Below are positions 43,122-52,867 of a stretch of DNA of 64,000 nucleotides, piece by piece. This stretch comes from Galbibacter orientalis DSM 19592 (lineage in GTDB: Bacteria; Bacteroidota; Bacteroidia; Flavobacteriales; Flavobacteriaceae): the NCBI RefSeq assembly GCF_000260115.1, contig NZ_JH651379.1, positions 310,001-374,000 on the forward strand, read 5' to 3'. How positions within the stretch are numbered: the first letter of the stretch is position 1; each line of letters opens with the position of its first letter. The position numbers and the translations under genes were made by a program. The notes below the pieces were generated by a model. The model made no database searches and had not been told where the DNA came from. It saw nothing but the letters and a program-made list of their open reading frames with translations.

Positions 43122-44696
43122 ATGGACAATCTCGTAACAGTACTTTTTATTATTGGTGTAGCCAGTGTTGTTTTCTATGGAATATTTCGGGTTAGCAGAT
43201 ATGCATTTGTCGTCAATTTTCTATTGATTGGCGCTTTTGTGTATTATTTAAATGAACAATTACCATTGGTGCAAATAGCACTTTATTTTGTTTGTCCTCT
43301 GATATTAATTAATATAGGAATGTATGTATTCTTGCATAAAACGGACGAGCCTAAAAGTGGAAATGCCAAATATCAGGTCAACTTTGCCACTACAAAAGGA
43401 AACTTCAAACTGGATAACATCAAACGTGGTGCATCTATAATCGGTTCTGCGGGAAGTGGAAAGACCGAAAGTGTAGTCTATGGTTTTTTGAAACACTTCG
43501 AAAAAGAAGGGTTTTGCGGAATTATCCACGACTACAAGGATTTTGAGCTTACTGAAATGGCTTATCCCCTTTTTAAAGATGGTAATATCCCGTTTAAGGT
43601 CATTTCCTTTGATAAAATCATACATAGGGTAAATCCTATTGCACCACGCTATTTAGAGAACGAGGAAAGCGTAAACGAAGTTTCAAGGGTATTGATTGAA
43701 AACCTTTTGGAACAACGGGAATCTGGAACAACTGGAACGACCAAATTTTTCAATGATGCTGCGGAAGGCTTGATTGGTGGATTGATTTGGAAATTAAAAA
43801 CTACCTATCCACAATTCTGTACCCTTCCACATTTAATCGCCATTTATCAATATCTGGACACAAACAGCCTTATCCAGTTTTTGGAAACCAATACGACATC
43901 GAGGGCAATGGCAGATGCTTTTATAAGTGGAAAAGATTCTGAAAGACAGACCGCAGGAGTAAAAAGCACCTTGGCCAATGCTTTTAAACGAATTAGTACA
44001 CACCGCATTTTTATGGCGTTGTCTGCGGACGAAGTGCCACTCAATATAAATAGTCCTGAAAATCCAACTGTAATTTCGGTCGTGAACAATCCCAAATTTG
44101 AAACTTCGTATTCTCCTGTGATTGCCACCATCATCCATACCATTACAAAACAAATGAGTGTACGCAATGCAAAGCCTTCTTTTTTGATGATGGAAGAAGC
44201 ACCAACCATTCGTTTATTGAATATGCATCGTATTCCTGCGACACTTCGAAGCTATAATATTTCTACGATTTATGTGATGCAGGACAAAATACAAAATGAT
44301 ATGATGTATGGGGACAAGGCAAGCAAAGCGATTTTAAGCAATCTATCCTACCAATTTTTCGGTAAAGTCAATGACCCAGACACCGCAAAATATTACGAAC
44401 GGTTTTTTGAAATTATTAAGGATCCTACCAAAAGTATAAGTCGTGGGCATAATTTGGATTTTGACACTAGGGTAACTACTGGAGAAAAAGAGATTCCAAA
44501 GATAAGGGCTGACGTGTTTTTTCGGTTGAAGCAGGGCGAATTTATCACTTATGCAGATGGGAAGGATAAGAAGGTGCAATTTAAATTGGAAAAAATCAAA
44601 AGGGAGCTTCCGGAGAATACCAAAGAATTTTCTAACGCTGATTTGGAGGCTAATTTTGAGAGGATTTTTGAGGAAGCGAGGTCTATATTTGAATAG
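43122..44696 (+). CDS. Type IV coupling protein (TraG/VirD4-like ATPase)
   Basis: This 524-aa coupling protein has two to three N-terminal membrane segments (LFIIGVASVVFYGIF and IALYFVCPLILINIGMYVF), a Walker A IGSAGSGKTES near residue 110, and a Walker B FLMMEEAPT region. It links the relaxase-DNA complex to the mating pore at the membrane. It is third in the rightward mobilisation unit after the relaxase (15-nt gap). The neighbouring leftward restriction genes interrupt the path to the tra genes. Confidence 0.9.
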   Translation: MDNLVTVLFIIGVASVVFYGIFRVSRYAFVVNFLLIGAFVYYLNEQLPLVQIALYFVCPLILINIGMYVFLHKTDEPKSGNAKYQVNFATTKGNFKLDNIKRGASIIGSAGSGKTESVVYGFLKHFEKEGFCGIIHDYKDFELTEMAYPLFKDGNIPFKVISFDKIIHRVNPIAPRYLENEESVNEVSRVLIENLLEQRESGTTGTTKFFNDAAEGLIGGLIWKLKTTYPQFCTLPHLIAIYQYLDTNSLIQFLETNTTSRAMADAFISGKDSERQTAGVKSTLANAFKRISTHRIFMALSADEVPLNINSPENPTVISVVNNPKFETSYSPVIATIIHTITKQMSVRNAKPSFLMMEEAPTIRLLNMHRIPATLRSYNISTIYVMQDKIQNDMMYGDKASKAILSNLSYQFFGKVNDPDTAKYYERFFEIIKDPTKSISRGHNLDFDTRVTTGEKEIPKIRADVFFRLKQGEFITYADGKDKKVQFKLEKIKRELPENTKEFSNADLEANFERIFEEARSIFE

Positions 44697-44828
44697 TAAG
44701 GAAAAAAGACCTCACTTTCTTCGTTAACCTAAATATCATTGAGCTTTTCTGCATCTATATTGAGAAAAAGGATGGAATGAATCATCTATAATATTCCAAA
44801 AACCGTATCATTAAAACTTATTCGCCGA

Positions 44829-45584
44829 TTAATTCATTACTATCTGACTATAGTCAAATAGTAGATGGTAAACATAAAATGATTCTTTTCCCCCAAAATT
44901 TTTTGTGTGAACTGAACTGTAGGTATTTTGAAAAAAACTGTGAAAACTTTGGAATTTTAAATATTGAAGAGTATTGATTTCTATATCTTTTTTTAAAATA
45001 CTATTGGCTTTTGTCATTACTTTGTGATGGTCTATATTCAAATTCTCAATGAAGGCTATTTGTCCCTCAAAAGGAAGCCTTAAATTGGTGTGATTTCTAT
45101 TTGCTACTTTTCTAATGTCACCTATATAAGCTTTTGTGTCCGATAAAATTCTGATTCGTTTACATTCTATTGCAAAATAGACCTGATTATTTTTGGACAT
45201 CCATTCGCTTTGAAGTCCTAATCTATCCACGTATATATCAATTTTATCGGGTTTCTGTTTAGAATCAACAAGGTCTATATATCTTTCTTGGGTTTCAGCA
45301 GCAAAATGAATATCTTCTAATTTTGAGATTTTATCTTTTAATAGGTGTTTTTTAACGTTGAGATAATTATCTACTAAATCAAATTTCAAATAGTCCTCAA
45401 ATGATAATGTACTATTCTCTTTGACTGCATTAATAGAGTATGGATTTTTTGTTTTTTCCTTTAGACAAATCCCGTAACATTCGCATACGTAAGAAATTAT
45501 TTGCTGTATTCTTTTATTAGTTATAGAAAAAGTATTTTTCCTATGTTGTATGAATTGGGATGCATCAGAAATCATTAACTTCAT
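44829..45584 (-). CDS. Probable restriction endonuclease subunit (PD-(D/E)XK)
   Basis: This 251-aa protein has the nuclease pattern KIDIYV (D116) then VYFAIECKRIR (E140, K142), i.e. D-x-E-x-K, flanked by an upstream Glu-rich helix. I do not recognise a named family. It overlaps the end of the methyltransferase gene by 20 nt, so it is probably its restriction partner; together they make a two-gene R-M system. It is AT-rich and lies in an ICE backbone of higher GC. Confidence 0.75.
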   Translation of the reverse strand: MKLMISDASQFIQHRKNTFSITNKRIQQIISYVCECYGICLKEKTKNPYSINAVKENSTLSFEDYLKFDLVDNYLNVKKHLLKDKISKLEDIHFAAETQERYIDLVDSKQKPDKIDIYVDRLGLQSEWMSKNNQVYFAIECKRIRILSDTKAYIGDIRKVANRNHTNLRLPFEGQIAFIENLNIDHHKVMTKANSILKKDIEINTLQYLKFQSFHSFFQNTYSSVHTKNFGGKESFYVYHLLFDYSQIVMN

Positions 45585-48500
45585 TACTTAAGTCATTAAA
45601 CTCTGCTTGCTCAATAGTGTTTCTAAATTCTGCTACGTCATACCAAGCGATGGCGCGATGCCAACATTTATACTCATTTGGTTTAATTATATAAAATGAA
45701 TTATTTTCAAATCCCTTAATGTCCTTTTGTAGATACAAGTTTTTTAGAGGATCACGCGTATTTGTAATTTGAGATATACTTAAATTGTCTGCCAACCTTT
45801 GCAATACTTCTTTTTCATCAAATTTATCTTTTGGGTATATAATTTTTTCTTCCGGTTCTACATTTAAAAGAACAAAGTTCATTGCAATGAAATAATCTAA
45901 AATGTAAATCTCTATTTGAATAAATTCATCCTCGTAAAGGTTCCCAATTTCATTTAGGTAAACTTCTGCATATTTTTGTAGAACGAAATCTTGGTTTCTG
46001 TAATGATTAAAATTAAAGTGAGTGAAATCCGTAACCAAATCTTGCTTGCTTTCTTGGAATTGGTATCTCGAGACATTAAGGGCATAATCTATTAAATCTT
46101 TTTCATAGTCTTTAATTTCGTAAATTTCAGCAATTAACCCATTTATTTTTAAGAAAATCTTGTCATCAAATTCAGGCTCTCCTAGATTAAAATCTGAATA
46201 ATGCTTTCGGAAAGAATTCAAAAATTCATCTACCAATTTAATAAGTTCCTCATTCAATGAATTATCTGGCTTATTAAAAGGAATGTTCAAAAATTCGTCT
46301 ACAAATCGAATAGCGGGCCTTGTACCAACACCCCAAGCGCTCGCAATTAAAAACATATAATAAGTAGCCATTTCTGAAATCAATAAACCATAAATAGGCT
46401 TGATTATATTTTTATTAAATGAAGAGATTGCAAAAGTACCCTTTCTAAATACCGAGTCCGATTCGCAATAAGAAATGACTGGTTTATTCCAATTCTTACT
46501 CTGCTCCTTTAATAGAATTTTACTCCCTTTAAAAATCTCTATTTTTCTCCCTCTTGAGAGTTTGACATCTGCTTCTCCTAAAGTTTTGGCCTTATTTACC
46601 TGTGTATAGTATTCATTTATTTCACTATTTTCAACTATTGGCAGTCCAATTAAGTTTGGATATGGTTTTGCATCCAGCCCCCTTTCTATACCAGCTCCTT
46701 TGAAAGTAGTTTTCTCATCTATTAAATCTAATATTTTTAATGTATTTTGCGACTCTAACCTTTTTATAAATCCAAAATCTAAAATATTTCCATATAATGC
46801 GACTTTAAACATCCAATCATTTTCAACAAAATGTTTTTGAGCAATTTTCTTGTTGTCGTATTTTTCAATGACCAACATTTTAAAATACTTTAAAAATGAG
46901 TTCACCTTTATACTCAAATGTTCGACAGAATTTTCGAGATGATTTTCACTTTTCGCTTGGCGATAAAAGACTATCGAAGTTGGGCTCTCTTGCTGCTCGA
47001 AAAGAGATTGTTTGACAGCTGATAAATCTAAAAACTTATTTAAGCAGAAGGAAGTTAAAAATTTATGCTTAAATTCTCTGGTTGTAGTTGAAACATTATA
47101 AAAAACGGTGCTGGTTACTATTAAGGCTGTAACAGTATCAACTTGCATAAAATCATTCGAACGCAATAAAAAGGATTGTGCAATTTCTAATTTGCCCTTA
47201 ATTTTTTTGCTATAAGTATTACTGGAATTGACCCATTCTAGGTGTTTATACGATTTATCTTTTTTCCAAGGCGGATTTCCTAAAATAAAATTAGGTTTTT
47301 GTCCTATAACAATCTCGTTGAATTTGTGGTCAAGATCAAAAAAATCTGCTTCAAATAAATTTTCTCCTAAGAAATTCGGGAAAGGATATTTTTCTATATC
47401 CTTTGGATTTTGGTAATCTAAGAGAGCGATATATATTGAAAAGCAAGTTACTTTTAAAGCCTCCGGATTAATATCAATACCAAAAAGATTGTTTTTAGCT
47501 ATATTCCTGATAGATGTACTGAAATCCTCATTGTTCTCTTTGCCATTTAAGTTAATTTCTTTTTCAATCATCTTTCTTAAAGACTGGACTAAAAATATTC
47601 CAGAACCCACCGCAACCTCAAAAATCTTGCAGGAAGATGTATGACTGTTTTCTAAATACTTATCTATGGTATCATTTAAAATATATTCCACCAAAAAAGG
47701 AGGTGTATATACCGCAGCATCTAACTTTCTTTTTTCCTCATCAATTAATGACTCATAAATACCAGAAATTACTTCTACAGGAATAATTGAAAAGTCAAAT
47801 ATGTGAAAATAATATCCATCAAACAAGGTTCCTTGTTCTTGGACTTCTCCTTTAAAAACATCTGCTAGAAATTGAGATTGGCTTGAGGTTAATTTTATAT
47901 CGACTTCTTTAAATAGAACCCCATTGAAATTTTTATTTAACTTAATAAACAAGCTGTCCAATTTGGCAGGATCCTGAATTATTTTACTAAAGCTAAATCT
48001 TTTCTCATCAATGCTATTTCCTGTGATTTCATCATCGTCAATTTTAACCCCTCTATCAATCAAATAACGAATAAAAATTAATCGGAGGATTAAGGAATTT
48101 GCTTCGTTTTCAGTAAGTCCATCAGGCTTACTTATTAAAATTTGTCTAACAGAGCTTATATTTTGAAACAATCGATCATTTACCCGTTTCCGAAAATTAT
48201 TTTTCTTTGTATTTTCGAAATATTCATATTGCAACCATTTCCAAGTAAGTCCGCTTTGTAAATTCCAAAAAGAAAATTTTGATTGTCTTTCCTCTGCATT
48301 TAAGGGAATTTCTTCCAGAGTTCTCTCTTTTTTATGGTAATTAAGAGCATTGTAAACTTTTACATCTTGATTTTTAACAATAAAAATCACAGGCGAATTG
48401 TCAAACGACCATACTTGTTTATGAATTTCTAATTCACGAGTTGACAGATGATTTTCATCAAGATAAAAAAAAAGCAATAAGGGTTGCTGATTAAAAACGT

Positions 48501-48585
48501 AATAAGCATCAGGATTAATTATTTCTAATTTCTGCTTAACTTCAGGGGCAAATCCATCATAGGAAATACCATCTGCTCTATCCAT
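45565..48585 (-). CDS. Eco57I-like N6-adenine DNA methyltransferase (R-M system)
   Basis: This 1006-aa protein has an N-terminal region (to about 110) with PVIFIVKNQDVKVYNAL, a long spacer, the methylase entry YTPPFLVEYI (293-302), SAM motif I FEVAVGSG (322-329), catalytic NPPW (437-440) and a large target-recognition C-terminus. NPPY/W motifs of this type methylate adenine N6. Its nuclease may be in the downstream gene. The reading frame stays open upstream to 48654 with coherent sequence but no start codon, so the true start or an N-terminal loss is uncertain. Confidence 0.87.
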   Translation of the reverse strand: MDRADGISYDGFAPEVKQKLEIINPDAYYVFNQQPLLLFFYLDENHLSTRELEIHKQVWSFDNSPVIFIVKNQDVKVYNALNYHKKERTLEEIPLNAEERQSKFSFWNLQSGLTWKWLQYEYFENTKKNNFRKRVNDRLFQNISSVRQILISKPDGLTENEANSLILRLIFIRYLIDRGVKIDDDEITGNSIDEKRFSFSKIIQDPAKLDSLFIKLNKNFNGVLFKEVDIKLTSSQSQFLADVFKGEVQEQGTLFDGYYFHIFDFSIIPVEVISGIYESLIDEEKRKLDAAVYTPPFLVEYILNDTIDKYLENSHTSSCKIFEVAVGSGIFLVQSLRKMIEKEINLNGKENNEDFSTSIRNIAKNNLFGIDINPEALKVTCFSIYIALLDYQNPKDIEKYPFPNFLGENLFEADFFDLDHKFNEIVIGQKPNFILGNPPWKKDKSYKHLEWVNSSNTYSKKIKGKLEIAQSFLLRSNDFMQVDTVTALIVTSTVFYNVSTTTREFKHKFLTSFCLNKFLDLSAVKQSLFEQQESPTSIVFYRQAKSENHLENSVEHLSIKVNSFLKYFKMLVIEKYDNKKIAQKHFVENDWMFKVALYGNILDFGFIKRLESQNTLKILDLIDEKTTFKGAGIERGLDAKPYPNLIGLPIVENSEINEYYTQVNKAKTLGEADVKLSRGRKIEIFKGSKILLKEQSKNWNKPVISYCESDSVFRKGTFAISSFNKNIIKPIYGLLISEMATYYMFLIASAWGVGTRPAIRFVDEFLNIPFNKPDNSLNEELIKLVDEFLNSFRKHYSDFNLGEPEFDDKIFLKINGLIAEIYEIKDYEKDLIDYALNVSRYQFQESKQDLVTDFTHFNFNHYRNQDFVLQKYAEVYLNEIGNLYEDEFIQIEIYILDYFIAMNFVLLNVEPEEKIIYPKDKFDEKEVLQRLADNLSISQITNTRDPLKNLYLQKDIKGFENNSFYIIKPNEYKCWHRAIAWYDVAEFRNTIEQAEFNDLSNEVNDF

Positions 48586-48785
48586 AAAATAGACAGCTCG
48601 GTGCTCAATTAGCCCTAATTGATTTAATATGTTATTTAATGGCTCGATTAGAAATCAAAAATTTATTTACACAAAAATAGAAGTTTTAATAGACCATCCA
48701 TAAGATAAATTGTATTTGTTTTGTCAAGCGGAACAGAATGATGTTTTATTTAAGCCACATAAATTCCGAAAATAGTCTGTTTATC

Positions 48786-49151
48786 TTAAAAAGGCCCTTT
48801 ATCCCTCGGTCCATTATGGGTTACCTTCCATTGGCCATCTTTTTGAACCAGTTTAAAAACACCCGGTTTTGGGTCATAAGCTGTTGAATATTTTACCCAA
48901 GCCACCACGCCATCCATAGCCTCATCCACCACTTTAAAATTAGCTTCTGAATCTTTATCTTCAGTAAACATTGCTTGAATGCTTGAAAGGTTTGCATAGC
49001 CTTCCGAAGTGGTAAATTTTTTCAAGGTAGCTTCATCACCGTGATAAAAACTTTCGGCAACAACTTTAGCGGTTTCAGAAGGGGAAAGGTTCTTTTTTTC
49101 TGAACACGAGAAGAACAACAATATGAGCGAGCAAATGACTAAATTTTTCAT
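48786..49151 (-). CDS. Lipoprotein with DUF4878-like domain (transfer region)
   Basis: This 121-aa protein has a lipoprotein signal (NLVICSLILLFFSC) and a compact NTF2-like domain: SPSETAKVVAESFYHGDEATLKKF and GVFKLVQKDGQWKV. DUF4878 proteins are small NTF2-fold lipoproteins of unknown role. It lies 7 nt after traN in the transfer operon and may take part in the mating pore or entry exclusion, which is inference. Confidence 0.8.
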   Translation of the reverse strand: MKNLVICSLILLFFSCSEKKNLSPSETAKVVAESFYHGDEATLKKFTTSEGYANLSSIQAMFTEDKDSEANFKVVDEAMDGVVAWVKYSTAYDPKPGVFKLVQKDGQWKVTHNGPRDKGPF

Positions 49152-49158
49152 AACGTTA

Positions 49159-50016
49159 CTAATTTGGGTTATTGATATAACTATGTGATATTTTCAGTTC
49201 AATATTACGTTCGCCATCTTTTTCGTGCAGTTCAAAAATTGCTCTGCGGTCATTGGATAGCGAAAACTTCGGCAAGACATAAACAAACCGAACCGTTTCG
49301 TTTTCTGTGATTTTAGAAGGCATATTATGTTTGAAAATCGGTTCTTGATACAGTCGTTGTAACGATTTCTTTTTCCCCTTCTGTCTTGTTTCAACAGAGA
49401 GTTTTAAGAAATTCAAATCATAATCCAACGTAGAATTATTCTTAATCTGGATGACAAAGTAAAGTTCTTCCGTATCAAAAACAATGTTCTCAACGCTCAA
49501 AACTATACCTTCGGTTCTCTTTTTAATCCTACCTACACGCTGCTTTCTCTCAAGAAGATAGGAACTGAATTTCTGGTAATAATAATCCCTGTTATCAACA
49601 TTGCTTTCAGCAGTAACAACAGAAATAGAATCATTCAATATTGGTCTTTCATTCCCGATACTACTTGACTTCGGAATAAAATAATTGAATTTTAATAGCT
49701 GCGCTTTATACCTTACAATATACGAAAAAATTGAACCATCTCTATTGACTATCAGAAGATTGCTTTCTTTCCCAGGCTTTGCTTGAAGAAGCCCGAAATA
49801 CTGCTCTTTTTCACGATTGTAGGTAAATATAAAATTTTCTGCACCGGTTATTCCCTGGCGAATGGGCTCTGGAAAAAACAGCGCAACATTTTTAGTGTCA
49901 TTCGCATATATGGTATCAATTACAATTGTGTCTTGTGCTGTAACCTGCGCGAAGCAAATTCGAGGTGCAAATGTGGAAACAGCTAGTAATAATGAAGTTA
50001 TGATATATTTTTTCAT
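49159..50016 (-). CDS. traN: Conjugative transposon protein TraN (DUF4138)
   Basis: This 285-aa protein has a signal peptide (IITSLLLAVSTFAPRICFAQ) and beta-rich body with TYNREKEQYFGLLQAKPGKESNLLIVNRDG, the DUF4138 family signature. TraN lies at the outer membrane in Bacteroidetes conjugation machines and helps form the mating apparatus with TraM and TraO-like parts. It follows traM by 30 nt. Confidence 0.9.
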   Translation of the reverse strand: MKKYIITSLLLAVSTFAPRICFAQVTAQDTIVIDTIYANDTKNVALFFPEPIRQGITGAENFIFTYNREKEQYFGLLQAKPGKESNLLIVNRDGSIFSYIVRYKAQLLKFNYFIPKSSSIGNERPILNDSISVVTAESNVDNRDYYYQKFSSYLLERKQRVGRIKKRTEGIVLSVENIVFDTEELYFVIQIKNNSTLDYDLNFLKLSVETRQKGKKKSLQRLYQEPIFKHNMPSKITENETVRFVYVLPKFSLSNDRRAIFELHEKDGERNIELKISHSYINNPN

Positions 50017-50046
50017 AATAGTGAATTTTTAAGAACCCGAGATGGC

Positions 50047-50976
50047 TCATAGTTTTGGTTTTAGAATAAGTTTATAATTGTTCAGCACGGTCACTTTCAC
50101 ACTTCGGTTTTTACGTTTGAGGATTTTTGTGATTCCGCCAACTTCAGGAACACTTGGAATATTAATATCGCCTATAACATCGTCCAGGACTTCCGTTGTT
50201 ATCTCTGCCCTAAAATTGTTTTCTACATAGATGCCCTCGCTACCATCCTGTAAATCGAAGGCTTTGAGTTTAGTGGGATGGTGTTTGATATTTTCAATTT
50301 CTATTAAAGCACGATTGGGCTGAAAACTGATAAACCCAAAAACGAGCGTGTTTTTTGGCATTTGCTTATTGTTAATCATAGCAGCCTTGGTAAGCCGCAT
50401 TCTTAATCTGGAGTTTGCTTTTACTACTTGGTCGCCATCGACGACCACATAGATTGTTTCATCCGTATTCCCGATAATGGAAATGTCGTTTGGTTTTGGC
50501 GAAGCAGCAAAGAACAATTGATGTTCCAAGCCTAATTCTTTGGCTTCAATCTTTTGTTCTCTTTTAATTTCAGTGGAATCTACCTCTTTTACTTTTTTGC
50601 GAATTGTTTTTCTTGAACCAATATTCTGATAAGTCAAATCAGAATATTTGATTTTTCCTGCGGAATAAATGCTATCCACGATACGTTCTTTTTCACGTTG
50701 AGGCAAATCTGCATCATAAAAGCCAAGGGAATCAATCAGTTTTTCATCATAGATGCTCGGTGCATTGTTTTCACGTACTTCCTTTAAATCATTGATGGCA
50801 TCCAGTTTGGAATCGTATTCTTTTTGATTTTCTTCCAAATCGGGTATCAAGGTCTGTTCAAGGTTTTCATTTTCACTTTCATCATCGCCCATAACCATTA
50901 TAGAGTATGATATCAGGAAAATGAAGATTACTGCCAAAACCGCTGCAAATACTATTTTGTTCTTTTCTACTCTCAT
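50047..50976 (-). CDS. traM: Conjugative transposon protein TraM
   Basis: The start ATG at 50976 (MRVEKNKIVFAAVLAV) gives 309 aa; the frame extends upstream only through a palindromic repeat (51005-51039). An N-terminal membrane anchor (KIVFAAVLAVIFIFLISYSIMVMG) is followed by a coiled, charged linker (60-170) and a C-terminal beta domain (about 190-309), as in TraM/VirB10-like proteins. It bridges inner and outer membrane in the mating channel. It overlaps no gene and lies 59 nt after traK. Confidence 0.9.
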   Translation of the reverse strand: MRVEKNKIVFAAVLAVIFIFLISYSIMVMGDDESENENLEQTLIPDLEENQKEYDSKLDAINDLKEVRENNAPSIYDEKLIDSLGFYDADLPQREKERIVDSIYSAGKIKYSDLTYQNIGSRKTIRKKVKEVDSTEIKREQKIEAKELGLEHQLFFAASPKPNDISIIGNTDETIYVVVDGDQVVKANSRLRMRLTKAAMINNKQMPKNTLVFGFISFQPNRALIEIENIKHHPTKLKAFDLQDGSEGIYVENNFRAEITTEVLDDVIGDINIPSVPEVGGITKILKRKNRSVKVTVLNNYKLILKPKL

Positions 50977-51004
50977 CTGTTGATATTTATTTGTTTTTAA
51001 ATGC

Positions 51005-51035
51005 CGATTACCTGCACGACGGCAGGCGGGTCGGC
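51005..51035. repeat. Short palindromic repeat between traK and traM
   Basis: GATTACCTGCACGACGGCAG with the following GCGGGTCGG forms a small CCTGC/GCAGG dyad related to the palindromes in the tRNA-Leu fragments at 32.4-32.8 kb. Confidence 0.5.
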
Positions 51036-51650
51036 TCAATTTTCATTGTTCAGTTTTTTTAAGGTGTTTTCAAAATAATCGGTTATCAATAATCCGTGTG
51101 GATTGTTCGGAAAGTTTCGATTGACCATAATGAGGTTTCCAGTTGAAACCAGTTCGTAGGTGTCAATTATGGAACCTCTATTGATTTCAAAAATGGTCGT
51201 CGTGGTAAAACTATATGAACCATTATTTTCAATTATTCTTGAATCGATACTCAACACTTTTTGAACCAAGGAGTATTGTAAGAGTCGATTATAAACACCA
51301 TCAGCTTTCTTCTGACGATAAAGGTTGTCAATGGAACTGTTACCCAACCAAAGCGCTTTTTCTAAATTGCGTTCATAGTTACTCGCATCGATATTGTAGA
51401 AATAAGTATGGAACAACTCTAAATGCGCCAAAGCTTCAACCCTGAAATTTTCTTTTTGGGTAACGAGTTTTAGCGGAATGATGCTACCGTCGGTATTGAT
51501 TGCAAAGGCATTGTTTAGCGCACTTTTATGGGTAGTAAATGCCATCCAAACCGACAATGTGCTAGCCAAAAAAGCAAACACTACGACTGCTAAAACGATA
51601 AACCTATTCAACTTTAGGACATTGTAAATATTCTTATAAGGTGTTTTCAT
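51036..51650 (-). CDS. traK: Conjugative transposon protein TraK
   Basis: This 204-aa protein has one N-terminal membrane segment (FIVLAVVVFAFLASTLSVWMAFTT) and a periplasmic domain with LKLVTQKENFRVEALAHLELFHTYFY, typical of TraK/VirB8-like parts. It follows the traJ C-terminal fragment by 12 nt, so before the IS insertion it was directly downstream of traJ. Confidence 0.9.
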   Translation of the reverse strand: MKTPYKNIYNVLKLNRFIVLAVVVFAFLASTLSVWMAFTTHKSALNNAFAINTDGSIIPLKLVTQKENFRVEALAHLELFHTYFYNIDASNYERNLEKALWLGNSSIDNLYRQKKADGVYNRLLQYSLVQKVLSIDSRIIENNGSYSFTTTTIFEINRGSIIDTYELVSTGNLIMVNRNFPNNPHGLLITDYFENTLKKLNNEN

Positions 51651-51661
51651 TCTGAATGGAT

Positions 51662-52028
51662 TTAGTTGGTAAATAGTCTGAGTGTAAAAGATGTGGCGCG
51701 TTTATACAGTTTGAACTTCAAGAAAACAATAAACCCTACCGAACCTAATTGAACCACAGGTGCAAAAAAGGCTTGACCTGTATCGATTCCAAACAAATTG
51801 ACCCAAAAATTGGTGTTGATTTCCGTGTAGAGTGCATTCACAAAGACGTTTACTAAAAAGAAAGCAGGTACTAACATATAGACCGCAGCATAAAGCTTGA
51901 AGAATGTGTAAGCTAACGAACGGAACTTTTCAAAGACTGCAAGGCTAATGACCAAGGGAAAAAAAGTTTGCATTATTCCGAGTAGAAAAAAGCGTTCTGC
52001 CAAAAACAATGGATAAATTGTAAATTCC
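51662..52028 (-). pseudogene. traJ: traJ, C-terminal fragment (separated by IS21 insertion)
   Basis: This is the 3' part of traJ: about 122 residues with TIYPLFLAERFFLLGIMQTFFPLVISLAVF and several membrane segments, ending RATSFTLRLFTN. The matching 5' part lies at 54555-55057. An ATG made by the insertion sequence (52046-52048) could start a short product, but it would lack the N-terminal half of this polytopic membrane protein. Confidence 0.85.
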
Positions 52029-52121
52029 TGTAAAGTTGACCCACCCATTCCTGTTTAAATTGAGCATAGTAAAACAGGTTCTAAAAAGAGCAGTTTTGTG
52101 CTTATAAAAATATAAAATTTA

Positions 52122-52850
52122 TCATTGTTTTTTTCTTTTTTTTCTCATGGATTCACCTTTAAGTTCCACTCTATGTGCTGCATGTACCAGTCGATCTAAA
52201 ATAGCATCAGCAATAGTTTGTTCTCCGATAATTTGATGCCATCCCATAATTGGTAGTTGTGAGGCTATGATAGTAGCACGTTTTCCATGTCTGTCTTCGA
52301 TGATTTCCATAAAAGCTTGTCTTTTATTAGTATCAAGTTCTTGAAGTCCAAAATCATCAAGAATGAGCAAATCCTGTTTTTCTATTCTATCGATTTCTTT
52401 CATGTATGAACCGTCTGCTTTAGCTAGTTTGAGTTTAGCAAAAAGCTTATTGATATTGTAATATTTGACTTTATACCCTAGAGAACAAGCTTGGTATCCA
52501 ATAGCTGAGGCAATAAAGCTTTTACCAACACCTGTGCTTCCTGTAATGAGTATGTTTTCCTTGTTTTTAATAAACTCGCACGATGTGAACCTAATTAATA
52601 GGTTTTTGTCAATCATTCGGCTGGATTCAAAAGATATCTCTTCTACAGAAGCTTTATATCTAAACTTGGCTGCTTTGGTTAATCGTTCTATTTTTCTATT
52701 GTGTTTATCATCCCATTCAGATTGTAATAAATACGCTACTAGCTCATCATTAGTATATGCTAGATGATTTGCTTCTAGTGTTGTCGTAAAGGCTCTATGC
52801 ATGCCATATAGCCTTAGTTGTTTCATTTGTTGTAATGTTTGGTCATTCAT
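52122..52850 (-). CDS. istB: IS21-family helper ATPase IstB
   Basis: This 242-aa AAA+ protein is related to DnaC: Walker A in ITGSTGVGKSFIASAI and Walker B DLLILDDFGLQEL, with the N-terminal QMKQLRLYGMHRAF segment of IstB. It assists IstA in strand transfer. The gene is intact and follows istA. Confidence 0.95.
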   Translation of the reverse strand: MNDQTLQQMKQLRLYGMHRAFTTTLEANHLAYTNDELVAYLLQSEWDDKHNRKIERLTKAAKFRYKASVEEISFESSRMIDKNLLIRFTSCEFIKNKENILITGSTGVGKSFIASAIGYQACSLGYKVKYYNINKLFAKLKLAKADGSYMKEIDRIEKQDLLILDDFGLQELDTNKRQAFMEIIEDRHGKRATIIASQLPIMGWHQIIGEQTIADAILDRLVHAAHRVELKGESMRKKRKKQ

Positions 52851-52867
52851 AATTTATAATGATTTAA

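Noticed and set aside
43305-44209. Several minus-strand frames inside the coupling protein gene
   Set aside because: They are shadows of the plus-strand coding sequence with Walker motifs.
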